Positions 42,282-48,172 of a stretch of 48,172 nt of DNA are shown piece after piece. Both the position numbers and the translations under genes were made by a program. Source of the stretch: Pontiellaceae bacterium B12227 (GTDB lineage: Bacteria > Verrucomicrobiota > Kiritimatiellia > Kiritimatiellales > Pontiellaceae); assembly GCA_029432775.1 (NCBI GenBank), contig JAROAZ010000036.1, positions 1 through 48,172 on the forward strand, in the 5' to 3' direction. The notes under the pieces are model-generated. The model worked only from the letters and a program-made list of their open reading frames with translations, ran no database searches and was not told the origin of the DNA. How positions within the stretch are numbered: position 1 is the first letter of the stretch; the number at the start of each line of letters is the position of its first letter.

Positions 42282-45251
42282 CTAGAGTAGCGACAGCGCA
42301 TCAACATCGACCGACAGAGAGATGCCTTTCGGCAGCCGAAAAGTGGATTGAACAAAGCGGATCGGACGCGTCATTTTCACGGTGTGCTCGCAGCGCAGCA
42401 TAATCTGATACCGCCAGTGGCCTTTTGCACGCGCCAGCGGAGCCGGCATCGGCGGGACGGCACTCACGGATTCGGGCAGAATTTTTTCCAGCCGTTGGAA
42501 AAAGTGGTCGGAAGCCGTCATCACATCAATCTCCGACTCGCCCTTGAAGGTGAGCAGCACCAGATGTGAAAATGGCGGATAAAGCAGCTCTTTACGGAAC
42601 TCCAGATCCTGCGTACAGAAGCCCTCATAATCCAGACTTCGCGCGGCCTGAATGGCCGGATGGTGCGGCGTGTAGGCCTGCACAATTACTTCACCGGCTT
42701 TTTCCCCGCGGCCGGCCCGGCCGGCCACCTGCGTGAGCAGCTGGAACGTGCGCTCGCCCGCTCGGAAATCCGGCACATGCAGCGACATATCCGCATGCAG
42801 CACCCCAACCAGCGTGACGTTGGGGAAATCGAGTCCTTTGGCAATCATCTGCGTTCCAAGCAGAATATCCAGTTTACCGGTCCTGAACTTATCCAGCACC
42901 GTGCGATAGGAATCCTTGTTCCTCATCGTATCCGAATCCATTCGCGCCACCCGGGCATTCGGACAGATCTTTCCAAGAACCTCTTCAATCTTTTCGGTGC
43001 CCATTCCGGAATACTTGAATTCCGGATCTTTACACTCCGGACAGCGAGCCGGAACCTTGGCGTCCAAACCGCAGATATGACACAGCAGCTTGTGCGCGCG
43101 CTTATGATAGGTCATGGAAACGCTGCACTCCGGACATTCGGCCACATAGCCGCACTTTTCGCACTGGAGCGACGATGAAAACCCGCGGCGGTTCAGAAAC
43201 AGAATCGTCTGCTCTCCCACATTCAGCCGGTCGTAGATGCCCTCCACCAGCTCCCGCGAAAAGATCTGGGGGCGACCATCGCGCTCCTTTTCAACACACA
43301 TATCAACCACGCGCATCAGCGGCATTGAACGGTCATCCACGCGCATCAGCATTTCCGCCAGCTTGTAGCGCCCGTTTTTCACGTTGGCGAACGACTCCAG
43401 CGCCGGCGTGGCCGAACCGAGCACCACGCAGCAGCCTTCCAGATGCCCGCGCATGACGGCCACATCGCGCGCATTATAGCGCGGCGATTCATCCTGCTTG
43501 TAGGTCGCCTCGTGCTCTTCGTCCACCACGATCAGGCCGACATTCTCCACCGGCGCAAAGAGGGCCGACCGCGCGCCGATGGCAATCTTTGCATCGCCAT
43601 TCCGGATACGGTGCCACTCGTCGTGGCGCTCTCCATCGGAAAGATTGGAATGAAGCACCGCCACACAGTCGCCGAAACGGGAACGAAAGCGATCCACCGT
43701 CTGCGGCGTCAGCGCAATTTCCGGTACGAGCACAATGGCCCCCTGCCCTTTGTCGAGCGCATGTTGCAACGCCTGCAGATAAACCTCGGTCTTGCCGCTG
43801 CCGGTCACACCGTGCAGCAGAACCGTCCCCGGTTGCTCCTGGTCCATCGCTTCGCAAATCGTGTTCAGCGCCGTCTGCTGCTCGACCATCAGGTCAAACG
43901 GCTTGGTACGCAGCAATTCCATGCCCGCATGCGGATCGCGCTGAATGGTTTCTTCTGAAATGGTTACCAACCCATTTTTTTCCAAGGTTCGGATCGGCGA
44001 CTCCGAACAGCCCGCCCGATCTTTCAGCTCGGAAATGGTCATCGATCCATGCGTTTCCAATGTTTGGAAGACCAGTTTCTGCTTGGCAGTCAGCTTCTCG
44101 TAGACGGAGCTTCCAGCTCCGTTAGATTCACCCTGGGCGAAGAGCGGATCGGCCAACGCCGAACGTTCATCCGGAACAGAGCTGGAAGCTCCGTCTACGT
44201 GCTTTGGATTATCGCGGATGTATTGCCGAATGCGGTCAGCCTGTTCCGGTGAACGTACAATATGATCGAACGATTCATGCTGCCACACCGGATCCATTTT
44301 CACGGGCAGCGCCTTGTTGATCTCATTCGCTGTATACGACTTGATGCTGTGCAAAATCTCCGAAACCTTATGCTCGCCCAATGGGCTTAGCAAGAGATGT
44401 ACATGGTTGGGCATTACGATGAATTCGCGTAGTTTGTATCGGTCGCCCTCAAAATGTCTAAGCGCATCCTCGACCACCCTCTTTAACTCCGGCCCGGCCA
44501 GGGCACACGAGCCCATTCCCTGATCAAGCCAGTTCTGGAAACGCTGAGGAAAGAGTTCATAGTATTCCCGGCGTGTTGCTTCATTGTGCGGCTCGGGATG
44601 TTCCTTCAGCCAAACTGCAAGCTCGGCCTTCCACTGGTTCAACTTTACCTGAGGCAAAGAGTCTCCAAGACGGAACGTTATGAAATAGGTCGCGCCTTCC
44701 TGCCGCCAATGCGGAAGGTTGCCCTGCTCATTGCCAATCGGTTCTGTTATATCGAAATAGTTTATGCGGTCTTCATCGTAGACGGAGCTTCCAGCTCCGT
44801 TAGATTCACCCTGTGCGAAGAGCGGATCGGCCAACGCCGAACGTTCATCCGGAACGGAGCTGGAAGCTCCGTCTACGTTCTTTGCGTCTGCAAGCTGCAC
44901 AAAGAGCTGCTTTTTGTGTTTTGCGCCGCGTTTGCGGACGGCACTGGGCAGAACGGTGCGGACGGCCTGCTCGATGGGCGCGCAGTAATAATCAGCAATC
45001 CAGTAGGCCAGTTTCATGATCTCGTCGGGGATCAGCGGTTTATCGCCTACCACCCCTTTGATCTCTTTGAGCTTGTCGGCAAAGGCTGAAAAGTTGGCCA
45101 ATCCGACCACAAACCCGCGCAGCTCGCGCGAATGAAACGGAACCGTAACCTGGGATCCAACCTTGATGGACGATTGCATATGCACCGGAATCCGGTAGTC
45201 GAACTCCCGGTCCAGCGATATCTCCACCACAACTTTTGCGATACTTGCCAT
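42282..45251 (-). CDS. priA: Primosomal helicase PriA with an in-frame RAYT transposase insertion
   Basis: PriA restarts stalled replication forks. The frame encodes 989 residues from the ATG at 45251 (MASIAKVVVEISLDREFDYRIP, the family N-terminus). Residues 1-125 are the 3'-DNA-binding domain. Residues 126-384 are foreign: a 33-residue linker, a whole RAYT (159-351; HUH at His283/His285 in MPNHVHLL, Tyr344 in QYIRDNP), and the same linker again. From 385 PriA resumes (EKLTAKQKLVFQTLETHG) with winged helix, Walker A (GVTGSGKTEVYL), VVDEEHEATYKQDE, eight zinc-binding Cys (CEKCGYVAECPECS...CPECK) and helicase motifs. Without the insert it is 730 residues, close to E. coli PriA (732). An in-frame ATG at 45278 lies within a palindrome. 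Confidence 0.93.
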   Translation of the reverse strand: MASIAKVVVEISLDREFDYRIPVHMQSSIKVGSQVTVPFHSRELRGFVVGLANFSAFADKLKEIKGVVGDKPLIPDEIMKLAYWIADYYCAPIEQAVRTVLPSAVRKRGAKHKKQLFVQLADAKNVDGASSSVPDERSALADPLFAQGESNGAGSSVYDEDRINYFDITEPIGNEQGNLPHWRQEGATYFITFRLGDSLPQVKLNQWKAELAVWLKEHPEPHNEATRREYYELFPQRFQNWLDQGMGSCALAGPELKRVVEDALRHFEGDRYKLREFIVMPNHVHLLLSPLGEHKVSEILHSIKSYTANEINKALPVKMDPVWQHESFDHIVRSPEQADRIRQYIRDNPKHVDGASSSVPDERSALADPLFAQGESNGAGSSVYEKLTAKQKLVFQTLETHGSMTISELKDRAGCSESPIRTLEKNGLVTISEETIQRDPHAGMELLRTKPFDLMVEQQTALNTICEAMDQEQPGTVLLHGVTGSGKTEVYLQALQHALDKGQGAIVLVPEIALTPQTVDRFRSRFGDCVAVLHSNLSDGERHDEWHRIRNGDAKIAIGARSALFAPVENVGLIVVDEEHEATYKQDESPRYNARDVAVMRGHLEGCCVVLGSATPALESFANVKNGRYKLAEMLMRVDDRSMPLMRVVDMCVEKERDGRPQIFSRELVEGIYDRLNVGEQTILFLNRRGFSSSLQCEKCGYVAECPECSVSMTYHKRAHKLLCHICGLDAKVPARCPECKDPEFKYSGMGTEKIEEVLGKICPNARVARMDSDTMRNKDSYRTVLDKFRTGKLDILLGTQMIAKGLDFPNVTLVGVLHADMSLHVPDFRAGERTFQLLTQVAGRAGRGEKAGEVIVQAYTPHHPAIQAARSLDYEGFCTQDLEFRKELLYPPFSHLVLLTFKGESEIDVMTASDHFFQRLEKILPESVSAVPPMPAPLARAKGHWRYQIMLRCEHTVKMTRPIRFVQSTFRLPKGISLSVDVDALSLL
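44100..44198. repeat. REP-B inverted pair, 99 bp (copy 1)
   Basis: GTAGACGGAGCTTCCAGCTC opens the left arm; the right arm ends CTGGAAGCTCCGTCTAC. Each arm is itself a small hairpin (GGAGCT/AGCTCC). It differs from copy 2 at only two positions, and both differences are synonymous in priA. Its translation contains DGASSSVPDERSALADP. Confidence 0.92.
44778..44876. repeat. REP-B inverted pair, 99 bp (copy 2)
   Basis: Near-identical direct repeat of 44100-44198 (97 of 99 bases). Its two 24-base outer arms are perfectly complementary. The GTAG feet face outward as in REP-A pairs, so REP-A and REP-B share the foot but differ in stem sequence, as expected for repeats served by two different RAYTs. 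Confidence 0.92.
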
Positions 45252-45268
45252 AAGCGGGACAATGTAGT

Positions 45269-45283
45269 TTCCAAACATTGGAA
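45269..45283. repeat. TTCCARNNNYTGGAA palindrome at the priA-tsaC divergent start
   Basis: TTCCAAACATTGGAA lies 18 bases upstream of the priA start and within the 93-bp spacer to tsaC. An alternative priA ATG (45278) falls inside it. A near-copy (ATCCAGACATTGGAA, 45348-45362) forms codons 2-6 of tsaC. Confidence 0.65.
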
Positions 45284-45344
45284 AGGCTATGGAAAAAAAC
45301 AGCAGCCGCTTGATTTGCAGAATCCGGACGGTAGAATCCGCCGA

Positions 45345-45959
45345 ATGATCCAGACATTGGAAATTGATAGAGAAAATCCCGACTCCCAGACCTTGGAAAA
45401 GGCAAAAGGGGTCCTGCTTAAGGGCGGATTAGTGATTGTGCCGACGGAAACGGTCTATGGAATTGCGTGCGATCCGGCCGTTCCGGGCGCAATGGAAAAG
45501 CTGATTGCCGCCAAGGGGCGCGACGGCGACAAACCCATTGCCCGCCTCGCCGCTGATGGCGAACAGGTAAAAGCCGCTTCCAAACATTGGAACTCCGGAT
45601 TGGATGCCCTGGCTTCCAAATGGTGGCCCGGCCCGCTGACGATGATCGTGGAAACTACTGATGGATGGACGGGCTACCGCGTGCCCGACCACGCCGTTGC
45701 GGTGGAACTGGCGAAACTTTGCGGGCGGACGCTGGCCCTGACCAGCGCCAACCTGAGCGGCGAGCCGGATACCAAAACCGCGCAGGAGGCCATCGCTTCG
45801 GTCCAGGCCGATCTGGCACTCGATTCCGGTCCATCGGCGGCCGAAGCCATTCCGAGTTCGGTGATTAAGGTGGATCAGAGCCAAATTGAATGTCTGCGCG
45901 AAGGGCGCGTGCCCTTTTCTGAAATCGAAACAGTATTTTTCCAGGGATTGGAAGCATGA
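45345..45959 (+). CDS. tsaC: Threonylcarbamoyl-AMP synthase (Sua5/YrdC/YwlC)
   Basis: The enzyme makes threonylcarbamoyl-AMP from Thr, bicarbonate and ATP for the t6A37 modification of tRNA. The 204 residues show the YrdC core KGVLLKGGLVIVPTETVYGIACD, the Lys/Arg pocket KGRDGDKPIARL, WWPGPLTMIV, and RVPDH...LALTSANLSGEP. The ATG at 45345 was chosen because upstream codons overlap priA. Palindromes are read as SKHWN (45578-45592) and FQGLE at the C-terminus (45939-45953). The stop overlaps the next start (ATGA). The order tsaC, LMW phosphatase, rpiB, glyA matches the known sua5-ywlE-rpiB-glyA neighbourhood of Firmicutes. Confidence 0.92.
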   Translation: MIQTLEIDRENPDSQTLEKAKGVLLKGGLVIVPTETVYGIACDPAVPGAMEKLIAAKGRDGDKPIARLAADGEQVKAASKHWNSGLDALASKWWPGPLTMIVETTDGWTGYRVPDHAVAVELAKLCGRTLALTSANLSGEPDTKTAQEAIASVQADLALDSGPSAAEAIPSSVIKVDQSQIECLREGRVPFSEIETVFFQGLEA

Positions 45960-46414
45960 GTATGGTTTTATTCGTCTGCACCGGAAACACCTGCCGCAGC
46001 CCGATGGCCGAGGCTCTTTTTCGCCACCGGATCGGCTCAGAGCTGGATTGGGAGGTGCAGTCGGCCGGCGTTTTTGCCAATTCCGGCTCGCCAGCCAGCC
46101 AAAATGCAGTGGAGGCGCTCCGTGAACTGGATATCGACCTCTCTCAGCACCAAAGCCAACCCATTACGGCAGAACTGGTTAACCAATCATCTCTAATCGT
46201 AGCCATGACCGAAGGGCACGCCGCACAAATTCTTGAATGGTTTCCAGAGGTTGGAAACAAAGTTTGCTTGATTAACTCCTTCGGAACATCGAAAGTCCCC
46301 GCCGATGTTTCTGATCCGTTCGGCGGATCGCTAAACACTTACAAAAGAACACGTGACGAGATTGATCGGGCCCTTTCGGACCTGATCCTTTTTATTCGAA
46401 GTGAACAGAAGTAA
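45956..46414 (+). CDS. ywlE: Low-molecular-weight phosphatase, probably protein-arginine phosphatase (YwlE-like)
   Basis: This 152-residue phosphatase has the P-loop Cys8-TGNTC-Arg14-Ser and the general-acid Asp in SDPFGGS. Position 12 is Thr, as in B. subtilis YwlE, where this Thr (instead of the Ile of tyrosine phosphatases) gives preference for phosphoarginine. The tsaC-ywlE-rpiB-glyA order supports the same assignment. No McsB-type arginine kinase is in the window. A palindrome at 46242-46256 is read as FPEVGN. It overlaps tsaC by four bases. Confidence 0.86.
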   Translation: MSMVLFVCTGNTCRSPMAEALFRHRIGSELDWEVQSAGVFANSGSPASQNAVEALRELDIDLSQHQSQPITAELVNQSSLIVAMTEGHAAQILEWFPEVGNKVCLINSFGTSKVPADVSDPFGGSLNTYKRTRDEIDRALSDLILFIRSEQK

Positions 46415-46431
46415 ATAAGGAACGCTTTACT

Positions 46432-48111
46432 ATGAAGATTGCAATTGGCTCAGACCACGGCGGTTTTGCTCTTAAAACCCGTGTTGCCGAAATTCTCCTG
46501 AACAAAGGGGTCATTGTTGAAGACCTCGGCTGCGACAGCGCAGATTCCGTAGACTATTCCGATTATGCCGCCGCAGTGGCTAATGAAGTTTCCAACGCAA
46601 CGGTTGATCAGGGCATTATTGTCTGCACCACCGGTATCGGTGTCAGCATCACTGCCAACAAATTCCCGCGTGTTCGCGCAGCACTCTGCCTGAATGCGGA
46701 TATGGCCTCCATGACCCGCCAGCATAACGACGCTAACATTCTCTGCCTCTCGCAGAAATATACAAAGGATGGGGAACTCGAAGGGATCGTCGACGCCTGG
46801 CTGACTGCTGAATTCGAAGGCGGCCGCCACGAACGACGTGTGAAAAAGATCAAGGACTATGCCTCAGAACACGGCGGAACCATTGCCGTCTACGACGAAG
46901 ATCCGGAAATCTACGCCCTGCTGAAAAAAGAAGACGAGCGCCAGAAAGAAAACCTGGAACTGATCGCCTCTGAAAACATTGTGAGTAAAGCCGTTCGTGA
47001 AGTTTCCGGATCGCGCATGACCAATAAATATGCGGAAGGCTACCCGGCCAAGCGCTGGTATAATGGATGCGAATGGGTCGACGAAGCCGAGCGGCTTGCC
47101 ATCGACCGTGCGAAAGAGCTGTTCGGTGCAGAACACGCCAACGTTCAGCCGCACCACGGATCCGGCGCCAATATGGCTGTTTATTATGCCATGCTTAACC
47201 CGGGCGACACCATTCTCGCCATGAGCCTCGCTGAAGGCGGCCACCTGACTCACGGGCATCCGATGAACTTTTCCGGCCGCTTTTTCGACATCGTTCCTTA
47301 CGGTGTGGATGAAGAAACCGAGCAGATCGACTATGACAACATTCAGGCACTGGCCGATGAGCACAAGCCGAAGATGATTGTTGCCGGTGCATCGGCTTAT
47401 TCCCGCATCATAGATTTCAAGCGTCTGCGTAAGATTGCCGACAGCTGCGGCGCATATCTGATGGTTGATATGGCCCACATCGCCGGTCTGGTTGCTGCAG
47501 GCTGCCACCCGAACCCGGTTCCTTATGCCGAGTTCGTGACCACCACCACGCACAAAACCCTGCGCGGACCGCGCGGCGGCATGATTCTCTGTCAGGAAAA
47601 ATTCGCGGCCGATATTGACCGCCAGGTATTCCCGGGCATTCAGGGCGGACCGCTGATGCACACGATTGCCGCGAAAGCAGTGTGTTTCCACGAAGACCTT
47701 CAGCCGGAATTCAAACAGTATCAGCAGCAGGTTGTTAAAAATGCCCAGGCATTGGCTGCGGCGCTGGAAGACGACGATATTCGCCTCGTTTCCGGCGGCA
47801 CGGACAACCACCTGATGCTGATCGATGTGACCGGCGCCGGAACAACGGGTAAAGATGCTGCGATCGCACTCGATAAAGCGGCCATCACCGTAAATAAGAA
47901 CGGAATCCCGTTTGATAAGAAGAGCCCGTTCGTGACTTCTGGTATTCGCATCGGAACCCCGGCCATTACCACCCGCGGGATGAAAGAGGCGGAAATGGAA
48001 AAAATTGCCGGCTTCATCAAACGTGTATTGCGCAATATCAATAACGACACGGTCATTGCTCAGGTTCGCGAGGAAGTTATTGCTCTCACGGCCGAGTTCC
48101 CGATTCCGTAA
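46432..48111 (+). CDS. rpiB-glyA: Ribose-5-phosphate isomerase B fused to serine hydroxymethyltransferase
   Basis: This 559-residue fusion has an RpiB domain (about residues 1-146: GSDHGGFALK, catalytic Cys65 in CTTGIGVSITANK, RQHNDANILCLS) joined by a short linker to a complete SHMT (about 153-559: ENLELIASENIVS, VDMAHIAGLVAAG, PLP Lys375 in TTTTHKTLRGPRGG). RpiB interconverts ribose- and ribulose-5-phosphate; SHMT makes glycine and methylene-tetrahydrofolate. Both feed purine synthesis. The two are adjacent genes in many bacteria, so the fusion arose from that order. The frame is uninterrupted across the joint, and AAGGA precedes the ATG. Confidence 0.95.
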   Translation: MKIAIGSDHGGFALKTRVAEILLNKGVIVEDLGCDSADSVDYSDYAAAVANEVSNATVDQGIIVCTTGIGVSITANKFPRVRAALCLNADMASMTRQHNDANILCLSQKYTKDGELEGIVDAWLTAEFEGGRHERRVKKIKDYASEHGGTIAVYDEDPEIYALLKKEDERQKENLELIASENIVSKAVREVSGSRMTNKYAEGYPAKRWYNGCEWVDEAERLAIDRAKELFGAEHANVQPHHGSGANMAVYYAMLNPGDTILAMSLAEGGHLTHGHPMNFSGRFFDIVPYGVDEETEQIDYDNIQALADEHKPKMIVAGASAYSRIIDFKRLRKIADSCGAYLMVDMAHIAGLVAAGCHPNPVPYAEFVTTTTHKTLRGPRGGMILCQEKFAADIDRQVFPGIQGGPLMHTIAAKAVCFHEDLQPEFKQYQQQVVKNAQALAAALEDDDIRLVSGGTDNHLMLIDVTGAGTTGKDAAIALDKAAITVNKNGIPFDKKSPFVTSGIRIGTPAITTRGMKEAEMEKIAGFIKRVLRNINNDTVIAQVREEVIALTAEFPIP

Positions 48112-48114
48112 GTT

Positions 48115-48129
48115 TTCCAGCCATTGGAA
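48115..48129. repeat. TTCCARNNNYTGGAA palindrome after glyA
   Basis: TTCCAGCCATTGGAA lies between the glyA stop and its terminator, identical to the copy at 186-200 at the opposite end of the window. Confidence 0.65.
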
Positions 48130-48133
48130 AAGC

Positions 48134-48166
48134 AAAAAGCGCCGGTGTTTTCATCGGCGCTTTTTT
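48134..48166 (+). terminator. Rho-independent terminator after rpiB-glyA
   Basis: AAAAAGCGCCG pairs with CGGCGCTTTTT across ten bases and continues in a T-run. It ends the tsaC-ywlE-rpiB/glyA operon. Confidence 0.93.
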
Positions 48167-48172
48167 ATTTTC

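Larger units (their letters stand above)
44100..44876 (-). mobile_element. In-frame REP-RAYT unit inside priA
   Basis: The 777-bp unit is a multiple of three and runs on the priA coding strand. It consists of a 99-bp REP-B pair, a 579-bp RAYT body, and the second 99-bp pair in the same orientation. The RAYT body lacks a ribosome site of its own and reads continuously from priA. No intein residues occur at the junctions (Val126 first, Tyr384 last, Glu next), so protein splicing is not expected. Confidence 0.88.

Noticed and set aside
44247..44280. Phe in ESFDHIVR read as loss of the catalytic Tyr in the PriA-embedded RAYT
   Set aside because: The catalytic Tyr of TnpA-REP (Tyr115 in E. coli) lies in the following YI..NP motif, which is intact here as QYIRDNP.
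44100..44876. Intein or other protein-splicing element in PriA
   Set aside because: Junction residues are Val and Tyr-Glu, with no Cys/Ser/Thr or His-Asn pair, and the insert is a RAYT with REP flanks rather than a Hint domain.
44100..44876. priA simply inactivated by insertion (pseudogene)
   Set aside because: The frame is open through the whole 989 codons, the insert is a multiple of three, and the two differences between the flanking repeats are synonymous. Loss of function is possible but not indicated.
46864..48135. 423-codon minus-strand frame opposite glyA
   Set aside because: Shadow of the SHMT gene, which has all catalytic motifs.

Overview
The window looks like chromosomal DNA of an anaerobic or microaerophilic Gram-negative bacterium of the PVC superphylum. 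Kiritimatiellota (Pontiella-like) is my best guess. That is an inference from gene content and from the dense short palindromes and hairpin repeats; there is no rRNA gene here to confirm it. I saw no tRNA, rRNA, CRISPR array or classical IS element with terminal repeats.

Layout. 1-2660: GTAG-footed hairpin repeats, a divergent pair of EF-hand proteins (lipoprotein and alpha/beta hydrolase), and a REP-associated tyrosine transposase (RAYT) interrupted in frame by its own REP hairpins. 2657-13480: a peroxide-defence island with oxyR/ahpC divergent, ahpF, katG, a methyltransferase, two rubredoxin-fused enzymes (a pyruvate-oxidase-like TPP enzyme and a glutamate-synthase-like FMN enzyme), a PerR-type regulator and rubrerythrin. 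13569-21744: mostly minus-strand housekeeping genes (sugar isomerase-like protein, acyl-ACP thioesterase, ruvC, yebC, tyrS, rpsA) plus cysK and a VapBC-type toxin-antitoxin pair. 22029-25984: a TIR-domain protein, an AEC permease, a LysM lipoprotein and a signal peptide peptidase. 26113-37082: a compact ABC-transporter-dependent capsule locus with a Kdo-type linker (kpsF convergent to kpsS-kpsD-glycosyltransferase-methyltransferase-kpsC-kpsE-kpsM-kpsT, nearly all overlapping or tightly spaced). 37364-42237: a plus-strand run (PpiD/SurA-like chaperone, FxsA, HAD-UbiA fusion, PfkB kinase, STAS-like protein). 42282-48172: priA carrying an in-frame RAYT, then tsaC, an arginine-phosphatase-like gene and an rpiB-glyA fusion.

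Two signals stand out. First, priA is split in frame by a 777-bp unit (259 codons): a complete RAYT with HUH motif and catalytic Tyr, flanked by two near-identical 99-bp REP pairs that are translated as identical 33-residue linkers. The primosomal helicase and a single-strand transposase would then be one polypeptide. Second, the 15-bp palindrome TTCCARNNNYTGGAA occurs 25 times without mismatch in 48 kb (about 0.01 expected by chance with equal base frequencies). It lies both between genes and inside genes, in all reading frames, resembling the cyanobacterial HIP1 phenomenon but with a different sequence.

A third theme is metabolic. Rubredoxin modules fused to a TPP enzyme and to a GltB-like enzyme share an upstream half-site and sit beside perR and rubrerythrin. 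This suggests an NAD(P)H-independent supply of electrons for peroxide reduction.
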